Assembly (NCBI RefSeq): GCF_015565955.1 | Contig: NZ_CP064760.1 | Location: forward strand, 124,001 to 188,000 | Reading direction: 5' to 3' | Source of the DNA: Microbacterium schleiferi | GTDB lineage: Bacteria > Actinomycetota > Actinomycetes > Actinomycetales > Microbacteriaceae | DNA: 64,000 nt | Shown here: positions 1-10,217 of the stretch, piece after piece | Layout of the letters: each line of letters begins with the position of its first letter | Position numbering within the stretch: the stretch's first letter is position 1 | Notes under the pieces: generated by a model | The model's database searches: none | Seen by the model: only the letters and a program-made list of their open reading frames with translations | What the model was told of the DNA's origin: nothing | Position numbers and translations under genes: made by a program

Positions 1-113
1 CCGCCCTGGCGCCAGAGCCATGGTTGATAGGACGTGCTCTGCGAGCGAGCCTACCCACGCGCTGTTTCGCGGCTGTTTCTCGCTGCGGCAAGACCCCCGG
101 TACGCTCGCCGGC

Positions 114-674
114 ATGACGGCGTGCGGAATCGTGCTGGCCGCTGGTGCGGGAACCCGCTACGGACAGCCGAAGGTGTTCGCCCGCGATGCGGTCGGGACG
201 CCGTGGCTCGTGTCGGTGGTCGCCGCGCTCCGGGACGGCGGGTGCGACGAGGTGCTGGTCGTCATCGGCGCCGAAGCAGTTCGGGCGCAACGCCTGGTTG
301 CCACCGTCGACGGCGCCCGGCCCGTGGTCGCCACAGACTGGGACACCGGGCTGTCAGCATCCGTTCGCGCCGGGCTTGCGGCGGTAGCCGCGACCGATGC
401 CGACCTCGCGGTGATCGCCCCGGTCGACGTTCCCGGGATGCCCGCGTCGGTCGTGGCGCGGGTTCTGCAGGCCGCGGTCGGGCCTGGCTCTCTCGCGCGG
501 GCAACCTACGACGGCCGGCCCGGTCATCCGGTCGCCATCGGGCGCGAGCACTGGGCGCCGGTGTCGGCATCCGTTCACGGGGATTCGGGCGCGAACCGCT
601 ACCTGTCGACGCACGCGGCCGTTGCGGTCGAGTGCGCCGACCTCTGGGACGGCGCGGATCTCGACACCCGATAG
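114..674 (+). CDS. MobA-like nucleotidyltransferase family protein
   Basis: The protein is about 186 aa and starts MTACGIVLAAGAGTRYGQPK, the N-terminal signature of the MobA/MocA-like NTP transferases (LAAGxGxR..xxK). The family transfers CMP or GMP onto molybdopterin or similar acceptors, or activates sugar phosphates. The exact substrate cannot be read from the sequence and no molybdenum genes lie nearby. ATG 114 is chosen because TACGCT at 101-106 lies 7 nt upstream, fitting a leaderless start; the frame is open further upstream but that part has no family resemblance. The aspartate-containing stretch IAPVDVPGMP (codons ~101-110) is the usual metal/NTP-binding segment. The gene is convergent with the dehydrogenase downstream. 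Confidence 0.75.
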   Translation: MTACGIVLAAGAGTRYGQPKVFARDAVGTPWLVSVVAALRDGGCDEVLVVIGAEAVRAQRLVATVDGARPVVATDWDTGLSASVRAGLAAVAATDADLAVIAPVDVPGMPASVVARVLQAAVGPGSLARATYDGRPGHPVAIGREHWAPVSASVHGDSGANRYLSTHAAVAVECADLWDGADLDTR

Positions 675-1021
675 CGGCGGCATCCGTCCCGATCGCAGGA
701 TGGATTGGGGTGGCGGCCTGGTTTCGGGCGCCGGATTGGCGTTTGCTCCTGCGTTCGGTCCGGGATGGGCCGGGGACGGGGCAAGAAGAGTCCGCGATCG
801 CGCAGTGGCGGCATCGTGCCGATCGCAGGATGGATTCGGGTGGCGGCCCGCCTGCGGGCGCCGGATTGGTGTTTGCTCCTGCGTTCGGGCCGCGGCAGGC
901 CGGGCAATGCCGGGAGGAAGCCGTGACCGGTAGCGGCCGGTGTTCGTGCCGATTGCAGGATGGATTGCGGTGGTGGCCTGGTTTCGCGGGTCGGACTGGT
1001 GTTTGCTCCTGCGTTCGGGCC
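672..1021. repeat. Three tandem copies (period 130 bp) of a palindromic repeat element
   Basis: This stretch without a credible gene holds three imperfect copies with an exact 130-bp period. The most conserved cores are about 689-761, 819-891 and 949-1021. Each core starts CCGAT(C/T)GCAGGATGGATT and ends GCTCCTGCGTTCGG; the ends are imperfect inverted repeats of each other (CCGAWYGCAGGA). The first unit begins at the TAG stop of the upstream gene (672-674). A related copy in the opposite orientation lies at 19420-19499. Both sites are between convergent genes. The role is unknown; a bidirectional terminator or a REP/MITE-like element is possible. Confidence 0.8.
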
Positions 1022-1056
1022 GCCGGACCGGTCGGTGGTCGAATGGGACGGGCGAC

Positions 1057-2001
1057 TCAGGTGCGGAGAACGACGTTGATCGGGTCCTCGCCGCGGCGCA
1101 TCCGTTCAGCCTGTGTGCGGACGAGCGCGGCGATGCGCGGCCGCATGGCAGTCGACGCGCCTCCCACGTGCGGGGTGAGCAACAGGCCCGGAGCCGCCCA
1201 CAGCGGGTGATCGGCCGGCACCGGTTCGGGGTCGACCACGTCCAGCGCCGCGCGAATGCGGCCAGCGTGCAGGTGGCGCAGCAGCGCGTCGGTGTCCACG
1301 AGGCTGCCACGACCAACGTTGACCAGCAGCGCGGCATCCGGAAGCGCGGACAGGAACGCGTCGTCGACGAGCTTTGCCGTCTCGTCGCCACCGGGCAGCG
1401 CGAGGATGACGATGTCGGTGTTCGGGAGGAGTGCCGGCAGGTCTTCCAACGCGTGGACGATGGTGTCGTCCTCGGTTCTGGCGTGTGTCGCCACCGCCTC
1501 AACGTGGGCCTCAAACCCGCGGAGCCGCGTCGCGATGGCCTTGCCCACGCCGCCGAACCCGATGATCAGGACGCGCCGGTCCGCGAGGCTCGGGATGGGC
1601 GCGTCACCCTCCCGAGGCCCGGCCCAGCGGCCTTCGCTCTGCGCCGCGACGAAGCGCGGAATATCCCGCTGGGATGCCAGGGTCAGCGCGACCGCGAGCT
1701 CCGCGGTCGACCCCTCGTGCACGGATGCGGCGTTCGCGTACACGATCCCGGGCGGCAGAAAGCGGGCGGCAGCTTCATAGCCGATCGACTGGCTCTGCAC
1801 CAGACGCACCTCGATGCCCTCGAGCCGCGCCAGCACGCGGGGACTGCGGAGGTACGGCTGAACCACGATGTCGAACGCCGTGCGCGGCGCCGTATCGCCC
1901 ATGTCCCACCGCACGACCTCGACGCCCGGAAGCCCCGTGAGGTCTTCCTCGAGCATGTCGTCGGGAACGGAGATCACCAGAGTGCGCGCGTCGGAGTCCA
2001 C
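1057..2001 (-). CDS. D-isomer-specific 2-hydroxyacid dehydrogenase
   Basis: This 314-aa NAD(P)-dependent oxidoreductase belongs to the D-lactate/glyoxylate/hydroxypyruvate reductase family and probably reduces a 2-oxoacid. The Rossmann glycine motif is GFGGVGKA (around residue 149). The catalytic Arg lies in NVGRGSLVD, the Glu in DPEP and the His in TPHVGG, so the catalytic set looks complete. The length is normal. The GTG start at 2001 is preceded by TAGCGT and a 6-nt spacer, fitting a leaderless transcript. The substrate cannot be deduced. It follows purQ in direction but is separated by about 90 bp and probably has its own promoter. Confidence 0.85.
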   Translation of the reverse strand: MDSDARTLVISVPDDMLEEDLTGLPGVEVVRWDMGDTAPRTAFDIVVQPYLRSPRVLARLEGIEVRLVQSQSIGYEAAARFLPPGIVYANAASVHEGSTAELAVALTLASQRDIPRFVAAQSEGRWAGPREGDAPIPSLADRRVLIIGFGGVGKAIATRLRGFEAHVEAVATHARTEDDTIVHALEDLPALLPNTDIVILALPGGDETAKLVDDAFLSALPDAALLVNVGRGSLVDTDALLRHLHAGRIRAALDVVDPEPVPADHPLWAAPGLLLTPHVGGASTAMRPRIAALVRTQAERMRRGEDPINVVLRT

Positions 2002-2088
2002 CCCTTCACGCTACCCAGCGAATGCCGATACTGACCGCCGCCCGCTTCACAGCGCGTTAGTAGCGCAGCGACAGGGCGAAACGGCAGG

Positions 2089-2796
2089 TCAGGCGGCGGC
2101 GCTGACGACGGCGGAGATCGCCGAGGTGAAGAAGGCCAGGCCATCGGTCCCTGAGCGCATCGCCTGCCGGGTGTCGGGGCCGAAGCCGGCCTCGACGGCG
2201 TGCTCGGGATGCGGCATCAAACCGACAACGTTGCCGCGCTCGTTCGTGAGCCCGGCGATGTCATCGAGCGAGCCGTTCGGGTTGAGGCCCAGGTAGCGGA
2301 ACGCGACGAGTCCCTCGCCCTCGATCCGCTCCAGCGTCTCGGTCGAGCAGATGTAGCCGCCATCCGCGTTCTTCAGCGGGATGACGATCTCTTGCCCGGC
2401 CTCGAAGCCGCTCGTCCACGCCGTGTCGGCGTTCTCGACGCGCAGACGCTGATCGCGCCGGATGAACTGCTGGTGGGCGTTTCGGATCAGGCCACCGGGC
2501 AGGAGGTGTGCTTCGACGAGCATCTGGAAGCCGTTGCAGATGCCCAGAATCGGCATCCCCTTCGCGGCAGCATCCGCGACCTCACGCATGATCGGCGCGT
2601 GGGCAGCGATCGCTCCGGCGCGCAGGTAATCCCCGTAGCTGAACCCGCCGGGAAGGACGAGGGCGTCGACGCCGCCCAGGTCGTGGTCGCCGTGCCACAG
2701 CGCCACCGGTTCGGCACCGGCGACACGGATGGCGCGCTGTGCGTCGCGATCGTCGAGCGAACCGGGGAAGGTGATGACCCCGATGCGGACGGTCAC
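2089..2796 (-). CDS. purQ: Phosphoribosylformylglycinamidine synthase subunit PurQ (glutaminase)
   Basis: PurQ is the glutamine amidotransferase subunit of the three-part FGAM synthase (PurS-PurQ-PurL) in step 4 of purine synthesis. The 235-aa protein begins with [15 protein letters not shown], and the triad region has the nucleophile Cys in GICNGFQ with a late HPEH containing His and Glu. Its start overlaps the end of purS by four bases, so the two are translationally coupled. The expected next gene, purL, is not downstream; a 2-hydroxyacid dehydrogenase follows instead. Confidence 0.95.
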   Translation of the reverse strand: MTVRIGVITFPGSLDDRDAQRAIRVAGAEPVALWHGDHDLGGVDALVLPGGFSYGDYLRAGAIAAHAPIMREVADAAAKGMPILGICNGFQMLVEAHLLPGGLIRNAHQQFIRRDQRLRVENADTAWTSGFEAGQEIVIPLKNADGGYICSTETLERIEGEGLVAFRYLGLNPNGSLDDIAGLTNERGNVVGLMPHPEHAVEAGFGPDTRQAMRSGTDGLAFFTSAISAVVSAAA

Positions 2797-3041
2797 TCGA
2801 TGACCTCGATGCCCACGACATCCTCGATCACGGAGTTGGAGAGGATCTCGTCGGCGATGCGCTGCGCCGTCTCGAGGAGTGCGTCATCGACCTCGCCCTC
2901 GACCGTCAACTCGAAACGCTTGCCGATGCGGACGCCGGCGAAGCCGTCGATTCCGAGGCGGTTCAGGGCACCGGCAACAGCCTTTCCCTGCGGGTCGAGC
3001 AGCTCGGCCTTGGGCATGACGTCGACGACGATGGTCGGCAT
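2793..3041 (-). CDS. purS: Phosphoribosylformylglycinamidine synthase subunit PurS
   Basis: This 82-aa protein is the small structural subunit that bridges PurQ and PurL in the FGAM synthase complex. It opens [20 protein letters not shown] and carries the typical VRIGKRFEL core. The length matches the family (about 80 aa). The ATG start follows a GGAG-like ribosome site. It is the first gene of the purS-purQ unit and is divergent from the cellobiose operon, so its promoter lies in the same short region as the CebR-type operators. Confidence 0.95.
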   Translation of the reverse strand: MPTIVVDVMPKAELLDPQGKAVAGALNRLGIDGFAGVRIGKRFELTVEGEVDDALLETAQRIADEILSNSVIEDVVGIEVIE

Positions 3042-3137
3042 GGGGAGCTCCGGATGTCGAGGGAGGGGCTGGACCAGTCTACCGAGGCGTTCGAAGCCGC
3101 CGCGGACGGTGCGTGATCAAAACGTTATCCGAATTCG

Positions 3138-3205
3138 TGGGAGCGCTCCCTTGACGCCGTGGGAGCGCTCCCGTACCGTAATCCGCAGTCGTGGGAGCGT
3201 TCCCA
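3138..3205 (+). promoter_or_regulatory. Cellobiose operon promoter with three CebR-type operators
   Basis: Three 14-bp palindromes of the form TGGGAGCGCTCCCA occur at 3138-3151, 3160-3173 and 3192-3205 (the last has one internal change and is otherwise complete). A sigma-70-like promoter is threaded through them: TTGACG at 3151-3156, a 17-bp spacer and TACCGT at 3174-3179. Operator 1 abuts the -35, operator 2 fills the spacer and operator 3 lies just after the expected start of transcription. The consensus is that of CebR/CelR repressors of cellobiose uptake in actinobacteria (established knowledge). The regulator is probably the LacI protein at 8143-9201. Confidence 0.85.
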
Positions 3206-3290
3206 CAACTGCCAGGGTTCCGCCCTCCCTCGGTACCCAGGCACAAGCCAACGGGTGTCTATCGGGCATCCATCACACAAAGGAGTGACT

Positions 3291-4571
3291 GTGTCATCAC
3301 GTGCCTTCCGTCGCAGCGCGATCGTGGCCGCCGCCTTCGGCGCTTCCGCGCTCGTCCTCGCCGGCTGCTCGGGCGACGGCGGGGGATCGGAAACCGTCAA
3401 CCCCGACGAGCCGATCACCCTCACCGTCTCCACCTTCAACGACTTCGGCTACACCGATGCACTCCTGCAGGAGTACATGGATGAGAACCCGAACGTCACG
3501 ATCGTCCACAACATCGCCGCAACCTCGAACGATGCGCGCGCGAACTACTTCCAGAAGCTCGGCAACACCGGCCTCGCCGACATCGAAGCAATCGAGGTCG
3601 ACTGGCTGCCCGAGGTCATGGAGTACTCCGACCTGCTCGCGCCGGTTCCCGCCGACCTCACGAGCCGCTGGCTCGACTGGAAGGTCGAGATGGCGACCGA
3701 CCCCGATGGCAACCTCATTGGGTACGGCACCGACATCGGGCCCGAGGCCGTGTGCTACCGAACCGACCTGCTCGAAGCCGCCGGTATGCCCACCGACCCC
3801 GACGCCGTCGCAGAACTGCTCACCGGTGACTGGGACACCTACTTCTCGGTCGGTCAGCAGTACGTCGACTCCACCGGCAAGGCCTGGTTCGACTCGGCCG
3901 GCGCCACCTACCAGGGCATGATCAACCAGGTCGAAGCGGCTTACGAAGACCCCGCGACCGGTGAGATCATCGCGACCACGAACCCCGAGGTCGAGGACAT
4001 CTACAACGCCGTGCTCGACGCGAGCGCCACGCAGTCCGCTCACCTCCAGCAGTGGGGCGACGACTGGTTCGCCGGCCTTGCCAACGGTGACTACGCCACG
4101 ATGCTCTGCCCCGGCTGGATGCTCGGTGTCATCTCGGGCAACGCGCCTGACGTCACCACGTGGAACGTCGCAAACGTCTTCCCCGGTGGCGGTGGCAACT
4201 GGGGCGGTTCGTACCTGACCGTTCCTGCCAACGGCGCCAACGTCGCGGCAGCTCAGCAGCTTGCTGACTGGCTGACCGCTCCCGACCAGCAGATCCAGGC
4301 TTTCGAGAGCGCGGGAACCTTCCCGAGCCAGGTCGAGGCTCTTGCTGACCCGGTGCTGCTGGACTCCACGAACGAGTACTTCAACAACGCTCCCGTCGGT
4401 GCGATCTTCACGGATCGTGCGAACGCGGTGGACGTCGTGCCGTTCAAGGGCCAGTACTACTTCCAGATCAACGACGCCATGCAGCAGGCGCTGACCCGTG
4501 TCGAAGACGGCACGCAGAACCCGCAGCAGTCGTGGGACCAGTGGGTGTCTGAAGTCGACCTGATCGGCTGA
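3291..4571 (+). CDS. ABC sugar transporter substrate-binding lipoprotein (CebE-like)
   Basis: This is an extracellular binding protein of the carbohydrate ABC family 1, about 426 aa. GTG 3291 is chosen because AAGGAG at 3280-3285 precedes it and the protein then opens with a positively charged signal peptide ending in a lipobox (VLAGC), so it should be lipid-anchored outside the membrane. It is the first gene after the three-operator promoter and is followed by two permease genes and a GH1 beta-glucosidase. With CebR-type operators, cellobiose or a short cello-oligosaccharide is the likely ligand (inference). No ATPase gene is present; such systems usually use a shared MsiK-type ATPase encoded elsewhere. 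Confidence 0.88.
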   Translation: MSSRAFRRSAIVAAAFGASALVLAGCSGDGGGSETVNPDEPITLTVSTFNDFGYTDALLQEYMDENPNVTIVHNIAATSNDARANYFQKLGNTGLADIEAIEVDWLPEVMEYSDLLAPVPADLTSRWLDWKVEMATDPDGNLIGYGTDIGPEAVCYRTDLLEAAGMPTDPDAVAELLTGDWDTYFSVGQQYVDSTGKAWFDSAGATYQGMINQVEAAYEDPATGEIIATTNPEVEDIYNAVLDASATQSAHLQQWGDDWFAGLANGDYATMLCPGWMLGVISGNAPDVTTWNVANVFPGGGGNWGGSYLTVPANGANVAAAQQLADWLTAPDQQIQAFESAGTFPSQVEALADPVLLDSTNEYFNNAPVGAIFTDRANAVDVVPFKGQYYFQINDAMQQALTRVEDGTQNPQQSWDQWVSEVDLIG

Positions 4572-4639
4572 TAACCCGGCTGCGGGCTCGGCGGTTTCCG
4601 CCGGGCCCGCAGCATCCCCCTCGATCTCAGGAAGCTCTC

Positions 4640-5722
4640 GTGACCAGCACACTCGCCCGCCCGGCATCCGATGCCCCGGCGCAGACCCCCGGCCGCTCGC
4701 CCCGGCGAATCGGCTTCGGGCACCGGCTCAGCCGGTGGGACCTGAAGCTCTCGCCCTACCTCTACATCTCGCCGTTCTTCCTCCTCTTCTTCGTGGTCGG
4801 GCTCTTCCCGATCGCCTACACCGCCGTGATCTCGTTCATGGACTGGGACCTGGTCCGCAACTCCGGCGAGTTCATCGGCTTCGAGCAGTACACCTGGGTT
4901 CTGTCGAACCCGAAGTTCTGGATCGCCCTGCGCAACACCTTCAGCATCTTCTTGCTCTCGAGCGTGCCGCAGCTGATCATCGCGATCTTCATCGCCGCGA
5001 TGCTCGACCAGAACATCCGCGCCAAGACCTTCTGGCGCATGGGCGTCCTGGTCCCCTACGTCATGGCACCGGTTGCGGTAGCCCTGATCTTCAGCAACAT
5101 GTTCGCCGACCAGTACGGCCTCGTGAACAACTTCCTCGCCTCGATCGGGATCCCCGCGGTTCCGTGGCACTCGGATGCCTTCGCCAGCCACATCGCGATC
5201 GCCACGATGGTCAACTTCCGCTGGACCGGGTACAACACCCTCATCTTGCTTGCTGCCATGCAGGCGATCCCGCGCGACTACTACGAAGCCGCGACCGTGG
5301 ACGGTGCCGGACGCATCCGTCAGTTCTTCTCCATCACGGTCCCGAGCCTGCGGCCCACCCTGATCTTCGTCATCATCACCTCGACGATCGGTGGCCTGCA
5401 GATCTTCGATGAGCCGCGCATGTACGACCAGTACGGCACCGGTGGGCCGAACTCGCAGTGGCTCACGATCACCCTCTGGCTCTACAACATCGGGTGGGGA
5501 GAGTGGAACTTCGGTCGCGCTGCGGCGCTGGCCTGGATCCTGTTCCTCATCATCCTCGTGATCGGTGTGATCAACCTGGTCGTCACGCAGGGCGTCGTGC
5601 GCACCGAAGGCAGCCGCGGCCAACTCACGCGCCGACAGCGCAGGGAGCAGAGCCGCGCGGCCCGCGAACGGCTGGCTGCAGACTCCGTCGCAGCCTCGAC
5701 ACCCAAGGAGGACGTGCGATGA
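4640..5722 (+). CDS. ABC sugar transporter permease (CebF-like)
   Basis: This 360-aa inner-membrane permease has the MalF-like architecture: a cytoplasmic N-terminus, then a first helix near residue 40 (YLYISPFFLLFFVVGLFPIA) and further helices. The EAA loop that contacts the ATPase is visible as YYEAATVDGAGRIRQFFSITVP. The GTG start follows an AGGA motif. The protein has an arginine-rich cytoplasmic tail and overlaps the next permease by four bases (ATGA). Together with the next gene it should form the heterodimeric channel for the sugar captured by the lipoprotein. Confidence 0.92.
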   Translation: MTSTLARPASDAPAQTPGRSPRRIGFGHRLSRWDLKLSPYLYISPFFLLFFVVGLFPIAYTAVISFMDWDLVRNSGEFIGFEQYTWVLSNPKFWIALRNTFSIFLLSSVPQLIIAIFIAAMLDQNIRAKTFWRMGVLVPYVMAPVAVALIFSNMFADQYGLVNNFLASIGIPAVPWHSDAFASHIAIATMVNFRWTGYNTLILLAAMQAIPRDYYEAATVDGAGRIRQFFSITVPSLRPTLIFVIITSTIGGLQIFDEPRMYDQYGTGGPNSQWLTITLWLYNIGWGEWNFGRAAALAWILFLIILVIGVINLVVTQGVVRTEGSRGQLTRRQRREQSRAARERLAADSVAASTPKEDVR

Positions 5723-6627
5723 CCGCCGTCGAGCCGATTCCTGTCGCTCCCCACGACGAGTTCCCGCCCGAGGAACGGAAACCGCGCCGCCGTCGCGGCA
5801 TCCGGGGGCAACGCCCCGGATGGGTCACCTACGCGGTGCTGGGCGTGTTCCTCCTCGGCTGCTTCTTCCCCTACTACTGGTCGTTCCTCATCGGGTCCGG
5901 TGACTCGAGCACGATCCGCGACCCCAACATGTCGTGGATCCCCGGCGGCAACTTCTTCGCGAACGCCGCAGCCGTCGTCTCCAACCCGGCAGTGAACTTC
6001 TGGCTGGCCCTGTGGAACAGCATCTGGAGCTCGGTGGTCATCGCGGCATCCGTCGTGTTCTTCTCGACGCTGGCCGGATGGGCCTTCGCGAAGCTGCGCT
6101 TCGCGGGAAGCCGGTGGCTGCTGATCTTCGTGATCGCCACGATGGCTGTTCCGACCCAGCTCGGTGTCGTGCCGCTGTACATCCTGTTCGCTGACCTCGG
6201 CTGGACCGGACAGATCGGCGCGATCATCGTTCCGGCCCTCGTCACGGCGTTCGGTGTGTTCTGGATGACGCAGTACCTGCAGCAGGCGGTGCCCGACGAA
6301 CTGATCGAGGCGGCCCGTGTCGACGGCGCAAGCTCGTTCCGCACGTTCTGGACCATCGGGATGCCGGCGGCTCGTCCCGCCGCCGCAATGCTGGGACTGT
6401 TCACCTTCGTGACGGCGTGGAACAACTTCTTCTGGCCGTTCATCGTGCTGGACCGACAGAACCCGACGCTTCCCGTGTCGCTGTCGCTCCTGCAGTCCAA
6501 CTACTTCGTCGACTATTCGATCGTGCTCGCCGGGGTGATCCTCGCCACGATCCCGCTGCTGATCCTGTTCATCTTTGCCGGCAAGCAGCTCGTGAGCGGC
6601 ATCATGGCAGGAGCAGTGAAAGGCTGA
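5719..6627 (+). CDS. ABC sugar transporter permease (CebG-like)
   Basis: This 302-aa permease is MalG-like. ATG 5719 is supported by AAGGAGG about 10 nt upstream and by the ATGA overlap with the previous gene. A first helix lies at about residues 34-56, and the EAA loop is DELIEAARVDGASSFRTFWT. It is the second half of the transmembrane channel. The next gene, the beta-glucosidase, starts one base after its stop codon, so import and hydrolysis are co-transcribed. Confidence 0.92.
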   Translation: MTAVEPIPVAPHDEFPPEERKPRRRRGIRGQRPGWVTYAVLGVFLLGCFFPYYWSFLIGSGDSSTIRDPNMSWIPGGNFFANAAAVVSNPAVNFWLALWNSIWSSVVIAASVVFFSTLAGWAFAKLRFAGSRWLLIFVIATMAVPTQLGVVPLYILFADLGWTGQIGAIIVPALVTAFGVFWMTQYLQQAVPDELIEAARVDGASSFRTFWTIGMPAARPAAAMLGLFTFVTAWNNFFWPFIVLDRQNPTLPVSLSLLQSNYFVDYSIVLAGVILATIPLLILFIFAGKQLVSGIMAGAVKG

Positions 6628-6628
6628 A

Positions 6629-8113
<1,485 letters not shown>

Positions 8114-8142
8114 GCGAGGCTCCGCGCAAGGAAGGTACCCAC

Positions 8143-9201
8143 GTGGACGGTGGAACGATGAGCGACGCCGTCGCGGGCGATGGGTTCGTCCGGGAGATCC
8201 CGTTCCGCGGTGCCGCGACGATCGAGGAGGTCGCGGCCGCGGCCGGTGTCTCGCGCTCGACCGTGTCGCGGGTCGTCAACGGCTCCACGGCCGTGAGTCC
8301 CGCGGCCCTGGATGCCGTCAACCGCGCGATCGCGGAACTGAACTACGTGCCCAATCGTGCTGCCCGCTCGCTGGCCAGTCGGCAGACCCGCGCCCTGGCG
8401 CTGGTCGTCCCCGAAGACACGACGCGCTTCTTCGGCGACCCGTTCTTCGCGTCGATCGTCTCGGGGATCAACGCCGGGCTGCGTTCGTCGGACTACGTGC
8501 TCAACCTCTTCATTGCCAGCGACGACCCGGGCGATAAGACGACGAGCTACCTGCGCAGCGGCAGTGTCGATGGGGCGCTCATCGCCTCGCACCACACGAG
8601 CGATACGTTCATCGACCGGATCGCCGCCGCCGTTCCCGTCGTCTATGGTGGGCGGCCGGTGCGCGAGCGTGGAACCGACTACTACGTCGACGTCGACAAC
8701 GTCCGCGCCGGCTACGACGCGACCCGCTATCTGATCGAGCAGAGATATGCCGACATCGGCACGATCACCGGACCCCTGACGATGCCCGGTGGCGTTGACC
8801 GCCTCACCGGCTTCCGACAGGCACTCGCCGAGGCGGGACTCCCCGAGGGTGCGCTCGCCGATGGCGGGTTCACGACAGACGGCGGGGCCACCGCGATGCG
8901 CCGCATCCTGGATGCCGGACCCCCGCCGCGTGCCCTCTTCATCGCGAGCGACCTGATGGCTCAGGGGGCGATCTCTGTGCTTGCGGGGGCGGGCCTGAAG
9001 GTGCCGACGGATGTCGCGATCATCGGCTTCGATGATTCACCCGTCGCCGAGACGGTGAGCCCGCCGTTGACGACCATTCGGCAGCCGTCCTTCGAGCAGG
9101 GCGAACAGATGGTGACCGTGCTGCTCGACCTGCTCGCGGGCGGAACCCCGCCGCACGCGACGATCCTCGAGACGGAACTGATCGTTCGAGAGAGTTCTTA
9201 G
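8143..9201 (+). CDS. LacI family transcriptional regulator, probable cellobiose repressor (CebR-like)
   Basis: This is a 352-aa repressor with an N-terminal LacI helix-turn-helix (TIEEVAAAAGVSRSTVSRVV) and a periplasmic-binding-protein-like ligand domain. GTG 8143 is chosen because AAGGAAGG at 8128-8135 precedes it by 7 nt; ATG 8158 is the alternative. As the last gene of the sugar operon it probably binds the three TGGGAGCGCTCCCA-like sites at 3138-3205 and is released by cellobiose (inference from family and site type). This would create negative autoregulation, since the regulator is downstream of its own operators. Confidence 0.9.
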   Translation: MDGGTMSDAVAGDGFVREIPFRGAATIEEVAAAAGVSRSTVSRVVNGSTAVSPAALDAVNRAIAELNYVPNRAARSLASRQTRALALVVPEDTTRFFGDPFFASIVSGINAGLRSSDYVLNLFIASDDPGDKTTSYLRSGSVDGALIASHHTSDTFIDRIAAAVPVVYGGRPVRERGTDYYVDVDNVRAGYDATRYLIEQRYADIGTITGPLTMPGGVDRLTGFRQALAEAGLPEGALADGGFTTDGGATAMRRILDAGPPPRALFIASDLMAQGAISVLAGAGLKVPTDVAIIGFDDSPVAETVSPPLTTIRQPSFEQGEQMVTVLLDLLAGGTPPHATILETELIVRESS

Positions 9202-9261
9202 CTCGCGGCGCCAACGCCGGGAGCGAGTCCTAGCTCGCAGCGCCAACGCCGGGAGCGCGTC
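9198..9261. repeat. 32-bp tandem repeat at the lacI stop codon, hairpin-forming
   Basis: Two 32-bp copies (9198-9229 and 9230-9261) differ at only two positions. The first includes the TAG stop codon of the LacI gene. Each can fold as CTC-G-CGGCG-CCAA-CGCCG-G-GAG; the second copy has one extra mismatch. The site separates convergent lacI and purC, so it may act as a double terminator, although no T-run is present. Confidence 0.7.
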
Positions 9262-9279
9262 CTGACGTCGCGGCGCCGG

Positions 9280-10176
9280 TCAGGCGAGGGTGAGCCGGTC
9301 GATGAGTTCGCGGTACTTCGCGGCAGTCCGCTCGACGATCTCCGCCGGCAGCTCGGGCGGCGTTCCGGTCTTGTCCCAGGCTGCCACGAGCCAGTCGCGC
9401 ACGATCTGCTTGTCAAAGCTCGCCATGCGCTCGGACGGGGTCGTGCCGGTGCGCCACGCCTCGACATCCCAGTACCGGGATGAGTCGCTGGTGAGAACCT
9501 CGTCGGCAAGGACGAGCTCGCCGTTGCGGATGCCGAACTCGAACTTCGTGTCGGCGAGGATCAGCCCGCGCGCCGCAGCGGTCTCGGCCGCGCGCCGGTA
9601 GGTCGAGAGCGAGAGGTCGCGCAGCTGTGCCGCCCGGTCGGCGCCGACGAGCTCAACGGTCTGGTCGAACGTGATGTTCTCGTCGTGTTCGCCCAGCGGT
9701 GCCTTGTATGCCGGGGTGAACAGCGGCTCGGGAAGTCGGTCCCCGTTGCTGAGCCCCGCCGGCAGCGCGATGCCGCAGACCGTCCCGCTCGCGGTGTACT
9801 CGGCCCACCCCGAACCGGTGAGATATCCCCGCACGACGCACTCGACCGGCAGCATCTCGAGCCGGTGCACGAGCATGGCGCGGCCCTGGACGGCATCCGG
9901 GATCTCGCTCTGGTCGCCCGCGAGGTGATTCGGCACCGGTTCCCCGCCGTCAGCGCCGCCGAGTTGTTCGAACCACCACAGGCTGAGCGCGGTCAGCAGC
10001 GCTCCCTTGCCGGGGATGCCGGGCTCGAGCACGTGGTCGAAGGCGCTGACCCGGTCACTCGCGACCACCAGCATCCGGGCGTCGGCCTCGTCGTCGGGAA
10101 GGTAGAGGTCACGGACTTTGCCCGAGTAGACGCGATGCCATCCGGGCAGCGAGACGGGAGCGCCGTGATCTGTCAC
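9280..10176 (-). CDS. purC: Phosphoribosylaminoimidazole-succinocarboxamide synthase (SAICAR synthetase)
   Basis: PurC joins aspartate to CAIR using ATP in purine synthesis. The 298-aa protein has the family signatures YSGKVRDLY near the N-terminus, ASDRVSAFD, and the central VECVVRGYLTGSGW. The length is normal. The GTG start is preceded by GAGAAT and a 6-nt spacer, a weaker version of the leaderless pattern seen across the window. Its usual partners purS and purQ are 6 kb away, with the cellobiose operon in between. Confidence 0.95.
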   Translation of the reverse strand: MTDHGAPVSLPGWHRVYSGKVRDLYLPDDEADARMLVVASDRVSAFDHVLEPGIPGKGALLTALSLWWFEQLGGADGGEPVPNHLAGDQSEIPDAVQGRAMLVHRLEMLPVECVVRGYLTGSGWAEYTASGTVCGIALPAGLSNGDRLPEPLFTPAYKAPLGEHDENITFDQTVELVGADRAAQLRDLSLSTYRRAAETAAARGLILADTKFEFGIRNGELVLADEVLTSDSSRYWDVEAWRTGTTPSERMASFDKQIVRDWLVAAWDKTGTPPELPAEIVERTAAKYRELIDRLTLA

Positions 10177-10217
10177 CCGAGCATTCTCGCAGGTCGGCGG
10201 CCCGCGCCCCCGCCCGG

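Noticed and set aside
354..1514. Minus-strand open frame of about 386 codons
   Set aside because: It crosses a gene, the repeat array and another gene with Arg/Ser-rich shadow sequence and no recognisable motif.
940..2034. Long plus-strand open frame across the dehydrogenase gene
   Set aside because: It is antisense to a clear 2-hydroxyacid dehydrogenase with all motifs; composition is that of a high-GC shadow frame.
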